This document shows, piece after piece, positions 17,995 to 26,989 of a stretch of 64,000 nucleotides of DNA. Under the pieces are notes generated by a model. It did no database searches, had not been told where the DNA came from, and saw only the letters and a program-made list of their open reading frames with translations. Position numbers and translations under genes: made by a program. This stretch comes from Oscillospiraceae bacterium. Its GTDB lineage: Bacteria > Bacillota > Clostridia > Oscillospirales > Oscillospiraceae. Every line of letters starts with the position of its first letter. Positions within the stretch are counted from its first letter, which is position 1. Location of the stretch: assembly GCA_902802565.1 (NCBI GenBank), contig CADCMP010000004.1, forward strand, positions 1 through 64,000, in the 5' to 3' direction.

Positions 17995-19653
17995 TTAGTC
18001 ATCGAAATCGTCGTAGTCTTCATCTACAAAGACTTTATGTGTCTTAAACTGTCCGGCTCGAATGGAATTCAGGATTGTGCCAAGCGCTGTGGCGAGATCA
18101 ATAAAGAGTGCAAACCAAAGATTGCAAAAGCCGGTCAAGGTAAGCGCGATAAGAATAGCCTTAACCACAAAACCGATAATTACGTTCTGAACCGCTATAT
18201 CCGTACTGCGTTTAGCCGCATCAATGGAGAAAATAACGGAGTTCAGACAATTTCTCTCAATTGTAATATCGGATATTTCATCACTGGAAGCGTAGATGGC
18301 ATCAAGATCGGCATCCGTATGATATTTTCTCGGATGACGATACAGATATAGTATTTTTCCGAGATGCGGGTTGTCTTTCTGATTGCTGATGAGGCTCATC
18401 TTCTGATCCTCATTGTATTCATAATAGAACTCAGTAACATCTACAGTTCGCACGAATTTCGTACAGGTTTCTTTATCTTCCGAGCTGACAAGAATGCAGT
18501 CGATATCATGATCATTAAATTCATTGATCAGATTCTTTGCCTGTTCATCAATTTCTTCCGAAAGAGTAATATGACCCACATATTTCCCGGCGATGATCAT
18601 ATACAGAGTTGTGCCTTCTGTGGCGATAATGGGAATACCGATCTCATGGGATTCGCAGTACCGCTTCGTCATGAGCCCCATATCCACGCCATTAACCATG
18701 ATCTTGCATCCAAGGCCGGGAACTTCCCCGAAGTTGGCGACCAGCTCTTCGGAGATTTCACCAGGATAATTATCCAGGATTGACTGCGCGACCGGATCTG
18801 AAGAACGATATGCGATATGTGCAGCCATCTTCAAAAACGTATCCGAATCCATGTCGCCGGGATTGATGAAATCAATCTTATACACTCCGCCGGTTATAAT
18901 GCCGTCCTTGTCATATACAACCGTTCCAACATCGGAATTCAGCTCAAACGCTTCTGCAGAATGGAACAGGACACCATGTTCTGCTACGAAGGCCAATCCA
19001 ATCAGATTCACAAGATAAATCGATGTAATAATGGACAACGGCGTCGCGATAACTAGTATGATTAGACCGCGATGGATCGATACGTCGTAACTGAAATTGG
19101 TGATCCAAGGAATAACGACCGCATACAGGATTGCAAAAACGATAATAGCCTTTGTAAAAATCCCGGCGATCTTCCCTACCCGGTTTTCAAACCGAGTAGG
19201 TTTAATATACTCGTTCTGATATACCTGGTCTACGAAACGTGCAGTATCATCATCCGTGATATACTCCAGTGCCGTTCTTCTTGTGCGGTATTTCGTATAA
19301 TCAATCAGAATCAGACCAATCTGATACAGAATGACAATGGCTGCGCCTTCCATAGCGAATCGTATAAAATAAGAAATAAACGCAGCGATCACGATCAGCA
19401 CATCCGAATGGAGGAACTGACGGTGCAGTACTTTATCCAATGCCAGCAGAACCAGATCATATCCGGCTATCAGGGCAGCAAGTATAAGAAGTACCATCTG
19501 CAGTATCTCGCTCATATTGACAAGTAGCGACAGCACAACAAGTACTGTCGCTACAGCAAGACGTAATAGCAGGATGGGATCAAACCTATACTCTCTCAGC
19601 ACACTGCTGTTAGCCTGGTGTGCTGCGAATGAATTTAGATTGAAATTCATCAT
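17995..19653 (-). CDS. Degenerate P-type ATPase-like membrane protein
   Basis: A 552-residue membrane protein whose blocks follow heavy-metal P1B-ATPases in order. There are two helix pairs (about 28-72 and 84-120) and another pair at 165-222 ending in AEHGVLFHSAEAFE. The phosphorylation-loop position reads VVYDKDGIITGG (aspartate 248). N-domain-like blocks SSDPVAQSI and VPGLGCKIMVNG follow, then EDQKMSLI and a C-terminal helix pair (485-532). Key residues are missing. The membrane CPC is ATPLS (residues 203-207), and the actuator domain with TGE is absent, with only about 40 residues left. DKTGT is D-K-D-G-I, TGDN is SSED, and GDGxND is not found. It should not pump ions; its role is unknown. 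A signature acidic tail (DEDYDDFDD) ends it. It lies 18 bases downstream of fba. Confidence 0.7.
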   Translation of the reverse strand: MMNFNLNSFAAHQANSSVLREYRFDPILLLRLAVATVLVVLSLLVNMSEILQMVLLILAALIAGYDLVLLALDKVLHRQFLHSDVLIVIAAFISYFIRFAMEGAAIVILYQIGLILIDYTKYRTRRTALEYITDDDTARFVDQVYQNEYIKPTRFENRVGKIAGIFTKAIIVFAILYAVVIPWITNFSYDVSIHRGLIILVIATPLSIITSIYLVNLIGLAFVAEHGVLFHSAEAFELNSDVGTVVYDKDGIITGGVYKIDFINPGDMDSDTFLKMAAHIAYRSSDPVAQSILDNYPGEISEELVANFGEVPGLGCKIMVNGVDMGLMTKRYCESHEIGIPIIATEGTTLYMIIAGKYVGHITLSEEIDEQAKNLINEFNDHDIDCILVSSEDKETCTKFVRTVDVTEFYYEYNEDQKMSLISNQKDNPHLGKILYLYRHPRKYHTDADLDAIYASSDEISDITIERNCLNSVIFSIDAAKRSTDIAVQNVIIGFVVKAILIALTLTGFCNLWFALFIDLATALGTILNSIRAGQFKTHKVFVDEDYDDFDD

Positions 19654-19671
19654 CTCATCCTTTGCAGTTTT

Positions 19672-20607
19672 TTATGCTTTTCCGTCGCAACCAAGAACGT
19701 CTACGATCTTATGGGCAACCATTGCTTTGATAGCAGCTCTTGCCGGTTTCAGATATTCTCTGGGATCGAACTTGTCGGGATGCTCATAGAAGAACTCACG
19801 AACGGTAGCGGTCATTGCAAGACGAAGATCGGAGTCGATATTGATCTTGCAGACTGCCATCTGAGCTGCCTGACGAAGCTGATCTTCAGGTACACCGATT
19901 GCACCAGGCATATTTCCGCCGAACTTATTGATCTTCTCAACAAATTCCTGAGGAACGGAAGAAGAACCATGAAGTACAATGGGGAATCCCGGCAGACGTT
20001 TGGAAACATCCTCAAGAATGTCGAAACGGAGCTGCGGTTTGGTGCCCGGTTTGAATTTATAAGCACCATGAGAGGTACCGATGGCGATGGCAAGAGAATC
20101 GCAACCGGTGCGCTCTACAAATTCCTGTACGTCTTCCGGTCTGGTGTAAGAAGAATCCTCTGCGCTGACATTGACTTCATCCTCAACGCCTGCCAGTGTA
20201 CCAAGCTCTGCTTCTACCACGACACCATGATCGTGAGCATATTCCACGACCTGTCTGGTCAGAGCAATGTTATCCTCGAAGGATTTGGAAGAGGCGTCGA
20301 TCATAACGGAAGTAAAGCCGCCGTCGATGCAGGATTTGCACAGTTCAAAAGTATCACCGTGATCCAGATGAAGAGCAATGGGAAGACCGGTCTCTTCAAT
20401 TGCGGCTTCCACCAGTTTCATCAGATAGGTATGATTTGCATAATTGCGTGCGCCCTTGGAAACCTGAAGAATCAGAGGAGCATTAAGATCTTTCGCTGCC
20501 TCGGTAATTCCCTGGACGATTTCCATATTATTTACATTAAATGCACCAATAGCATATCCACCGTCATAGGCTTTTTTGAACATTTCAGTTGTTGTTACTA
20601 ATGGCAT
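19672..20607 (-). CDS. fba: Fructose-bisphosphate aldolase, class II
   Basis: A 311-residue class II aldolase, a zinc enzyme that splits fructose 1,6-bisphosphate into dihydroxyacetone phosphate and glyceraldehyde 3-phosphate. Visible are the start MPLVTTTEMFKKAYDGGYAIGAFN, the metal-site segment ALHLDHGDTFELC, EAELGTLAG, and the phosphate-binding VLHGSSSVPQEF. It is divergent from the PPi-phosphofructokinase gene, the preceding glycolytic step, with only 110 bases between starts. The membrane protein at 17995 follows 18 bases behind and is probably on the same message. Confidence 0.96.
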   Translation of the reverse strand: MPLVTTTEMFKKAYDGGYAIGAFNVNNMEIVQGITEAAKDLNAPLILQVSKGARNYANHTYLMKLVEAAIEETGLPIALHLDHGDTFELCKSCIDGGFTSVMIDASSKSFEDNIALTRQVVEYAHDHGVVVEAELGTLAGVEDEVNVSAEDSSYTRPEDVQEFVERTGCDSLAIAIGTSHGAYKFKPGTKPQLRFDILEDVSKRLPGFPIVLHGSSSVPQEFVEKINKFGGNMPGAIGVPEDQLRQAAQMAVCKINIDSDLRLAMTATVREFFYEHPDKFDPREYLKPARAAIKAMVAHKIVDVLGCDGKA

Positions 20608-20645
20608 ATGATTTTCCCCCTAATAATTATTTATTTAACATATAT

Positions 20646-20674
20646 ATTATACTTCACAAATATGATATAATCAA
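20646..20674 (-). promoter_or_regulatory. Predicted fba promoter in the divergent fba/pfp gap
   Basis: On the minus strand TTGATT (20674-20669), a 17-base spacer, and TATAAT (20651-20646). A plus-strand TATAAT at 20666-20671 overlaps the -35 element and may belong to the divergent phosphofructokinase promoter, though its -35 (around 20643) is poor. Confidence 0.7.
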
Positions 20675-20717
20675 CAAATCTAAAATGTTTTTTATTTCAA
20701 TTTCAGGAGGATCATAA

Positions 20718-21971
20718 ATGGATATTTTGGATGATAAGCTCGTAGGCGCATGTATTTTCGGCCAATCCGGCGGTCCCACTGCCGTAATTAACGCCAGTGC
20801 ATACGGTGTTATCCGCACCGCACTGCAGTCCGAAGATATCACGGAAGTGTATGCTGCTGCCAACGGTATCGTCGGTGTTCTTGAGGACAAATTGTACGAT
20901 ATGGGACAGGAAGATCCTTATGAGCTGAGCCTGCTGCTGAACACCCCCTCTTCTGAGCTCGGTTCCTGCCGATACAAGATGAAAGATCCGGAAGAAGACG
21001 ACACAGATTATAAACGTATTCTGGAAGTGTTCAAAAAACACAATGTCCGTTACTTCTTCTATAACGGCGGCAACGATTCCATGGATACCTGCAATAAGGT
21101 CAGCCGTTACATGGAAAGCGTCGGCTATGACTGCCGTGTTATGGGTGTTCCCAAGACCATCGACAACGATCTTTACGGCACGGATCACTGCCCCGGATTC
21201 GGAAGTGCAGCCCGTTATATTGCCACTTCCTGCATGGAGATCAAAAAGGACACCAACGTATACGACACTCCGATGATCACCGTCGTGGAGACCATGGGAC
21301 GTCATGCGGGCTGGCTTGCCGGTTCCGCTGCTCTGGCAACTGATGCCGGATGCGGTCCCGACCTCATCTATCTTCCGGAAGTTGATTTTGATATGGAAGC
21401 ATTTTATGCAGACGTTGAGAAGATCCTGAAGGAAAAAGGAAAAGTCCTTGCAGTCGTTTCCGAGGGAATCCACTACGCCGACGGACGTTTCGTTTCCGAA
21501 GCCAAGACTTCTGCTACCGACGGATTCGGTCATGCACAGCTGGGCGGACTTGCGGCTCTTCTTGCCAATCTGCTCAAAGAACGTTTCGGCGTTAAAGTTC
21601 GCGGAATCGAATTAAGCCTTCTGCAGCGCTGTGCTTCTCATCAGGCATCGGAGATGGATATTCAGGAAGCATTCCATGTTGGTAAGATGGCAGTTCTGGA
21701 ATCCACCATCGGTCAGACCGGCCAGATGGTCGCTCTGAACAGAAAATTTGATGAAGAAGGCAAATATGTCCTCTCCACTACCCTGTTCCCGCTGAGCAAG
21801 GTCGCGAACTATGAGAACAAGGTTCCTCTGGAATGGATCAACGAAGAAAAGAACTTCGTCACCCAGGAATTCATCGACTATGCAAAGCCGCTGATCCAGG
21901 GTGATCCGAAGATCGTCTACGAAGGCTCTCTTCCCAGATTTGCCCGTCTGAAGAAGATTCTTGCAGATTAA
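20718..21971 (+). CDS. pfp: Pyrophosphate-dependent phosphofructokinase
   Basis: A 417-residue phosphofructokinase that should use pyrophosphate rather than ATP to make fructose 1,6-bisphosphate. The phosphoryl-donor residues are diagnostic: NGGNDSMDT places aspartate 120 where ATP enzymes have glycine, and PKTIDND has lysine 146 where ATP enzymes have glycine. The catalytic TIDND aspartates and the METMGRHAGW-type fructose-6-phosphate site (VETMGRHAGWLAG) are present. AGGAGG ends 7 bases before the ATG. It is divergent from fba. Use of pyrophosphate makes the step reversible and saves ATP, common in fermentative Clostridia. Confidence 0.93.
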   Translation: MDILDDKLVGACIFGQSGGPTAVINASAYGVIRTALQSEDITEVYAAANGIVGVLEDKLYDMGQEDPYELSLLLNTPSSELGSCRYKMKDPEEDDTDYKRILEVFKKHNVRYFFYNGGNDSMDTCNKVSRYMESVGYDCRVMGVPKTIDNDLYGTDHCPGFGSAARYIATSCMEIKKDTNVYDTPMITVVETMGRHAGWLAGSAALATDAGCGPDLIYLPEVDFDMEAFYADVEKILKEKGKVLAVVSEGIHYADGRFVSEAKTSATDGFGHAQLGGLAALLANLLKERFGVKVRGIELSLLQRCASHQASEMDIQEAFHVGKMAVLESTIGQTGQMVALNRKFDEEGKYVLSTTLFPLSKVANYENKVPLEWINEEKNFVTQEFIDYAKPLIQGDPKIVYEGSLPRFARLKKILAD

Positions 21972-21984
21972 TTCAATAATCAAA

Positions 21985-22016
21985 ATCGAGGTTACCAAAA
22001 CGGTAACCTCGATTTA
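21985..22016. terminator. Bidirectional terminator between pfp and the AlaX gene
   Basis: ATCGAGGTTACC (21985-21996) pairs perfectly with GGTAACCTCGAT (22002-22013); T-rich on the plus side and an A-rich left side for the opposite strand. Confidence 0.85.
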
Positions 22017-23168
22017 TTATGCTTTAAAATAATTCGTGATCTGTTCTTTCGTGCAGTTCATCGTTCCCTGAACCATCGTCGGGCTGCCCCCGCCCTTCCC
22101 GGACAGAGCACTGTTGATATCCCGGATAACTTCCCGGAGATTGACCTGTTTGGAGCCGAGGATATAACGGTATCCGGCAGAATCATCGCCGGTGAACACA
22201 CCGACGATTCCGTCGGTCTTCTCTACAAGAGCATTGATAAGATCCCGGCACATGGAGTCTGCAAGTCCCGTGTTGAATTCACAGATATTTCCGCTGCTGA
22301 TGTCCTTGTAATACTCGATTCTGGATTCCAGGATCGACATCCTCAGTTCATAGATCGTCTGTTTCAGCTCATCCGTCTCATCACTGACGCGGGATACGGA
22401 CGCTGTGATCTCATCATGTTTTGCCGAAAGCATCTGAGAGACCGCTCTCACCTGCTCATAGTCATTGCGCAGTTTTTCATATGCAGTTTTTCCGGCGATC
22501 ATTTCAATGCGGACACCGCCACGATGCTTCATCACAGACAAGATCTTAATAATCCCGATCTCTCCGGTACTGTTCACATGCGGTGCGCAGCAGGCACAGA
22601 GATCCACACCTTCGATTCGAACCAGCCGAACTGCTTCATCCAGTTCCTTCTTGCTTCTAAAATCCAACGATGCCAGTTCCTCATCCGTGGGAAACCATGC
22701 CCGGATCGGAACGTTTTTCCAGATCACCTCATTGGATTTCCGTTCCACTTCCAGCAGCTGATCCCATTCCAGGATCCCGTTGAAATCGATGGTGATGACA
22801 TCCTCGCTCATATGGAATCCAACGTTATCGTATCCATACAGACCGTGCACAATCCCGGAAACGATGTGTTCGCCGGAATGATTCTGCATCCGCTCAAAAC
22901 GAACATCCCAGTCGATACGGCAGGGATAATTCCGCCCCGGTTCCAATGGCGCTTTCAAATAATGTACCACTTCCCCGTCTTCGGTCTGCACATCCGTTAC
23001 GGCTACCGATCCGATAACGCCGTTATCCGCTCTCTGTCCTCCGCCTTCCGGGAAAAATGCCGTCTGATCCAGCACGGTCCGGAACCCCTTATCCGTCTCC
23101 ACACAGGACAGAACAGTGGCTTCAAACTCACTCAGATGACTGTCATCATAGTATAACTGTATTGCCAT
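22017..23168 (-). CDS. alaX: Alanyl-tRNA editing protein AlaX, long form with DHHA1 domain
   Basis: A free-standing editing protein that hydrolyses mischarged Ser-tRNA(Ala) or Gly-tRNA(Ala). The 383-residue product has the AlaRS-like editing domain with zinc ligands in NHSGEH and CACCAPH, followed by a coiled-coil-like helix region (about 230-300) and a C-terminal DHHA1 domain with GKGGGSPTMVQG. This is the long AlaX-L architecture. The ATG at 23168 is preferred to an upstream TTG because GAGGTG lies 4 bases before it. The TagD gene ends just upstream with a terminator, so AlaX is probably a separate unit. Confidence 0.9.
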   Translation of the reverse strand: MAIQLYYDDSHLSEFEATVLSCVETDKGFRTVLDQTAFFPEGGGQRADNGVIGSVAVTDVQTEDGEVVHYLKAPLEPGRNYPCRIDWDVRFERMQNHSGEHIVSGIVHGLYGYDNVGFHMSEDVITIDFNGILEWDQLLEVERKSNEVIWKNVPIRAWFPTDEELASLDFRSKKELDEAVRLVRIEGVDLCACCAPHVNSTGEIGIIKILSVMKHRGGVRIEMIAGKTAYEKLRNDYEQVRAVSQMLSAKHDEITASVSRVSDETDELKQTIYELRMSILESRIEYYKDISSGNICEFNTGLADSMCRDLINALVEKTDGIVGVFTGDDSAGYRYILGSKQVNLREVIRDINSALSGKGGGSPTMVQGTMNCTKEQITNYFKA

Positions 23169-23178
23169 ATAACACCTC

Positions 23179-23206
23179 AAAAAAAGCCGGTGAAATCACA
23201 CCGGCT
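23179..23206 (-). terminator. Terminator of the surface-polymer operon
   Basis: On the minus strand AGCCGGTG and CACCGGCT (23206-23199 and 23192-23185) form a stem followed by TTTTTTT. It overlaps the last codons of tagD. Confidence 0.8.
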
Positions 23207-23594
23207 TATCATTCAGATCTTCTTTTATCTTCGTCGTGGAAATCTCCGGTGTACGCGGCAGATACACCACTTCACACTGATCTTTCAGGAAATCAAACTT
23301 CCCTTCCCAATCATTTCCCATGACAAACACATCAATGTCATATTTTTCCACATCGGTCTTTTTCTGCTCCCAGTTCTCTTCCGGGATCACCATATCCACA
23401 TACCGGATGGCTTCCAGCATCTCCTTACGGACTTCATAAGTGAAATAGCTCTTTTTCTGCTTGCTGTTCCAGTTAAATTCATCCGTTGACAGTGCCACGA
23501 TCAGGTAATCACCCTGCTGTTTTGCTCGTTTCAGCAGATTGATATGCCCGTAATGAAGCAGATCAAATGTTCCGTATGTTATCACTCGACGCAT
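23196..23594 (-). CDS. tagD: Glycerol-3-phosphate cytidylyltransferase (TagD-like)
   Basis: A 132-residue nucleotidyltransferase that should make CDP-glycerol from CTP and glycerol 3-phosphate. The N terminus RRVITYGTFDLLHYGHINLL carries the HxGH CTP-binding motif, and EISTTKIKEDL near the C terminus is the family's second motif (R/K-TEGISTT type). The start at 23594 gives the usual N terminus; longer frames would enter the upstream gene, which ends 4 bases before. It supplies the donor for the glycerophosphotransferase encoded next to it and is the last gene of the surface-polymer locus. Confidence 0.93.
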   Translation of the reverse strand: MRRVITYGTFDLLHYGHINLLKRAKQQGDYLIVALSTDEFNWNSKQKKSYFTYEVRKEMLEAIRYVDMVIPEENWEQKKTDVEKYDIDVFVMGNDWEGKFDFLKDQCEVVYLPRTPEISTTKIKEDLNDKPV

Positions 23595-23598
23595 TCTC

Positions 23599-24729
23599 TT
23601 ATGCCTCCATTTTCGATAGGATCCAGTCTGCGCAGCGCCTGGAAGCACTGCCGTCATCGATCATTCCGTATTTGTCCGCAAACGCGCGGATGGAATTTCT
23701 ATATGTATTATCATCGAAGTTTTCGATATTATCAATGAAAGTTTTATTATTAACAGCAATGGGAAACGGCATCTCATCCAGAGGGATATAAAAGTTCCGG
23801 TCGTTTTTATACTCCTCGATATCCGTTGCATACATGAAACAGGGCTTCTGCGAGAGCATATAATCGAACACGACGGAAGAATAATCGCTGATGAGCGCAT
23901 CTGCCGAGACCAGCAGTTCCTGTATGTCATCATATGAGGTCGCATCCACAGCATCCTCATAGGGCAGCTGATCGGACAGTTTTGCCACATTCGGATGCAG
24001 CCGGGTCACAAACACCCATTTCCCTCCGAAACGCTTCCCCAGTGCTTCGCAGACTGCATGGGAATCCATGGTATAGGGTTCCAGGCTCTGCGTCACACGG
24101 AACGTAGGTGCGTACAGAACGATATTGACATCCTCCGGGATCCCGAGAGCCTGATGGACTTTCGTACGGACCCATCCGTTCTCCTTAAAAAAGATATCAT
24201 TTCTGGGAGAACCGAATTCCAGAACCTCTCCGTCATACCAGAAGGATTCCCTGTATACTCTTGTCATGTGACGGGAGTTGGAAACGATCAGATCCGTTTG
24301 CTGAGAATCACGGATCGCATAGTTTTCGTAATTGGGATCCGGGATCTTGTCCACAACATCTTTTTCGATCTGCTTTAAGGCAAATCCGTGCCAGACCTGC
24401 ATGTAGATCTGGCCGTCCTTCTTGTATTTCGCGCCTTTCCGGCAGTTATCGATCCATATTTTTGCAGTGGAAAGCTCTGTCATTCTGGCAGCGGAATCAT
24501 ACTCCACGCAGCGTACGCCTTCCGGTACTTCGGTAGGCTCTTTCGTCAGCCATACGATATCCAGCTCTTTTCCGGAATCAAGAAGTGCTTCCACAATGGC
24601 TTTCGGGCTGTCGGAGAATCCTCTTCCGTAATAACTGGTCACCACGATCTTATTCTTTTTTATGGGCATGGTCTTTCCAGCCAGCCAGCCCAGTCCGGAC
24701 TGAACTTTATTCAAAGGGACTCCCCCCAT
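23599..24729 (-). CDS. CDP-glycerol:polyglycerophosphate glycerophosphotransferase-like
   Basis: A 376-residue TagB/TagF-type glycerophosphotransferase that transfers glycerol phosphate from CDP-glycerol to a lipid-linked or polymeric acceptor at the inner face of the membrane. Family motifs are VWHGFALKQI, SNSRHMTRVYRESF, GSPRNDIFF, TRLHPNV and DALISDYSSVVFDY. The length fits the single catalytic domain without the long N-terminal region of TagF polymerases, so a primase or a decorating enzyme is as likely as a polymerase. It lies between the flippase gene (4 bases away) and tagD. Confidence 0.88.
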   Translation of the reverse strand: MGGVPLNKVQSGLGWLAGKTMPIKKNKIVVTSYYGRGFSDSPKAIVEALLDSGKELDIVWLTKEPTEVPEGVRCVEYDSAARMTELSTAKIWIDNCRKGAKYKKDGQIYMQVWHGFALKQIEKDVVDKIPDPNYENYAIRDSQQTDLIVSNSRHMTRVYRESFWYDGEVLEFGSPRNDIFFKENGWVRTKVHQALGIPEDVNIVLYAPTFRVTQSLEPYTMDSHAVCEALGKRFGGKWVFVTRLHPNVAKLSDQLPYEDAVDATSYDDIQELLVSADALISDYSSVVFDYMLSQKPCFMYATDIEEYKNDRNFYIPLDEMPFPIAVNNKTFIDNIENFDDNTYRNSIRAFADKYGMIDDGSASRRCADWILSKMEA

Positions 24730-24732
24730 TCA

Positions 24733-26001
24733 TTAACTTTCAGAAGTTTTCAGAAGATCACGGTGCAGCCAGATCACAACGATCCGGTAACCGAGAATCA
24801 GTGTTTCCGCCACTGTGATCAGTGCAGCCAGCGTGATTCCATTCATATGCCCGGAGAAATACAGGACCGCCAGATTGATCACATGGATGCAGGATCCGAA
24901 GATGACGGAGTAGTTTGCATGTTTGGATAATCCCATGGCCGTCAGTGTCGGGAAACCGAGAATATAACTGGGCAGGATCAGCACAAGAATCGGAAGCATC
25001 ACTCGAAGGATCGGTGCCACCGGACCGTACTCAGCTCCAAAGAACCAGACGCATAACGGCTCGGCAAAAATAAAGACAATGAGACAGCCGAGAATGATCA
25101 CCGGTTCTGCGATGAGCAGGACCTTCTTGATCAATTTAAAATCACGGTTTTTCACCATATACGGATAGAGGCTGTCCGCCACGGGCGACATCGCACTCTT
25201 TCCGGTGGTAATGAGCTTATCGGCGGAAGTATAGAATCCGACGGTACTCCCCCCCGCAGAGAGCAGATCAATGATGATCGTATTGGCTGCCGTGTAGGCC
25301 GTTGTGGCAATACGGGAATAAAAGAACTTGGAGGAACGTTTGGTAACTCCGGCCACGTCCTTGCCTGTCACACTGCAGAAGGTAATACCGTACTTTCTCT
25401 TCAGGTGCAGCCAAACGCCGATGAGTGCGGCAGTATTGCCGATGATATTCAGTGTAGGAACAATCCAGACCTGCTCCGGTTTCTTCAGAACAAGGAAGAT
25501 CATCATGGTGAAGAACAGCTTGATCAGCACCGTACGAACGGTGATAGCCGTCATCTCCTCCAGTCCCCGGTAAAGATAATCCGGAATCAGCGAGTTTACT
25601 GCCGTAGCAACAAAGAACAGCAGATAGAAAACAAGATCGTCATGCCAGCGATGGATCAGCTGACACAGGATCATAAGGATCCCGAAGGAAACGGCCGTCA
25701 GTATCAGCTTGGAAATCGTAACTGCCGAGAAGATGCGTCTCAGATAATTCTTGTCCTCTCTGTTTCTGGAAACGTCTTCCGTTGCGGACAAAATGAAACC
25801 GAAATCAATGATAAGCTGGAAATATACCATGATTGACATGGCAACACCCAGCTTACCGTAAAACTCAGGTCCAAGAACACGCGTCTCATAAGGAACAACG
25901 ATAAACGAGAGCAGGTACGTGGAAAACTGCAATATATAGAGCATGATGGTGTTTTTCAGCAGGATGCCCTTTTTGCTGTTCAACTTATCACTGATACTCA
26001 T
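24733..26001 (-). CDS. Polysaccharide flippase (Wzx-like, MOP superfamily)
   Basis: A 422-residue protein with about 12 hydrophobic segments, belonging to the oligosaccharide flippase family. The start NTIMLYILQFSTYLLSFIVVPYETRVLGPEFYG is cut here to its key parts: a first helix and the RVLGPEFYGKLG loop typical of Wzx/RfbX proteins. It should move lipid-linked repeat units from the inner to the outer face. It lies 2 bases behind the glycosyltransferase gene. With the ligase/polymerase-like proteins upstream it suggests a flippase-dependent route for the polymer. Confidence 0.88.
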   Translation of the reverse strand: MSISDKLNSKKGILLKNTIMLYILQFSTYLLSFIVVPYETRVLGPEFYGKLGVAMSIMVYFQLIIDFGFILSATEDVSRNREDKNYLRRIFSAVTISKLILTAVSFGILMILCQLIHRWHDDLVFYLLFFVATAVNSLIPDYLYRGLEEMTAITVRTVLIKLFFTMMIFLVLKKPEQVWIVPTLNIIGNTAALIGVWLHLKRKYGITFCSVTGKDVAGVTKRSSKFFYSRIATTAYTAANTIIIDLLSAGGSTVGFYTSADKLITTGKSAMSPVADSLYPYMVKNRDFKLIKKVLLIAEPVIILGCLIVFIFAEPLCVWFFGAEYGPVAPILRVMLPILVLILPSYILGFPTLTAMGLSKHANYSVIFGSCIHVINLAVLYFSGHMNGITLAALITVAETLILGYRIVVIWLHRDLLKTSES

Positions 26002-26003
26002 GA

Positions 26004-26987
26004 TTAAGAAATACGATCCTTTATCTCAAACATTCTGCGCACAAGATGATACTGTTTATGGTTTAAAAGTCCAAGTACCATTTTCTGATTGCGGCTCATA
26101 CTGTCCAGACGTTTGTTCTTCTTATAGTCCGGAAAGTTTTTCTTCATATAATTTGCAAATTCCTTCAGCAGCGGGCTTTTGTCATCGATACGAAGGACTC
26201 GTACCGATCCCACGACGTAAATGTGTTCCACTGCCAGGCGGCACAATTCTTCGTAGTACTGCTCATAATAGCCGTTTTTCTTAAACCAGGCGATCAGGTC
26301 ATCGAATGCATCGATAATCTCCCGGTTTCTCGCAACATTCTTATTGTGCGTAATGGAATTCTCACGAACCAGATAGTAGTAGAAACACTGCGGAATCGAT
26401 ACGATGGAATCGGCACAGACGAAAAGTTTCTCTGTTGTGCGTATATCTTCATACCACACACGGCTGGGATACTGAATCTGATGATCGATAAACAGCGAGC
26501 GTTTCCAGAGTCTTGTCCACGCCGTGGGATTGGCCTCCATCAGCGCCGGGTGATCCTTTGCCCGAATCACAGTATCCTTGGGAATATTATCGATCTGAGG
26601 AGCCGGCTTCTCCCCTTCTCTGCACACATAAAACCCGAAATCATACACATCCGCATGATAGCGCTCAATGTAGCGGTTCAGTTCTTTCAACGTGTACTCG
26701 GAAATATAGTCATCGCTGTCCACGAACAGCAGATACTCTCCTCTGGAGGCTTCGATCCCGGTATTCCGGGCTCCACCCAGTCCCTTGTTCTCCTGATGGA
26801 TCACCCGGATCTTTTCCGGGCTGGCAGCCTGCAATTCGTCGCACAGATCCGGACAGATACCGTCGGTACTGCCGTCATCCACGAGAATCACTTCGTAATC
26901 GTCGAACTGCTGATTGAGCGCGGAATCAACGCATTTACGAAGGTATTCTGCCACGTTATATACAGGAATAATTATACTTATCTTCAT
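26004..26987 (-). CDS. Family 2 glycosyltransferase
   Basis: A 327-residue GT-A fold glycosyltransferase. The N terminus MKISIIIPVYNVAEYL, the donor site VDDGSTDG, and the metal-binding LLFVDSDDYIS (DXD) are clear, followed by GGARNTGIEAS. The C-terminal third has no recognisable domain and is probably acceptor-specific. There is no membrane helix. The ATG at 26987 follows GAGGCG by 5 bases; a longer frame overlaps the upstream gene. It starts 3 bases after that gene ends, so translation is coupled. The sugar transferred cannot be read from the sequence. Confidence 0.9.
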   Translation of the reverse strand: MKISIIIPVYNVAEYLRKCVDSALNQQFDDYEVILVDDGSTDGICPDLCDELQAASPEKIRVIHQENKGLGGARNTGIEASRGEYLLFVDSDDYISEYTLKELNRYIERYHADVYDFGFYVCREGEKPAPQIDNIPKDTVIRAKDHPALMEANPTAWTRLWKRSLFIDHQIQYPSRVWYEDIRTTEKLFVCADSIVSIPQCFYYYLVRENSITHNKNVARNREIIDAFDDLIAWFKKNGYYEQYYEELCRLAVEHIYVVGSVRVLRIDDKSPLLKEFANYMKKNFPDYKKNKRLDSMSRNQKMVLGLLNHKQYHLVRRMFEIKDRIS

Positions 26988-26989
26988 GC

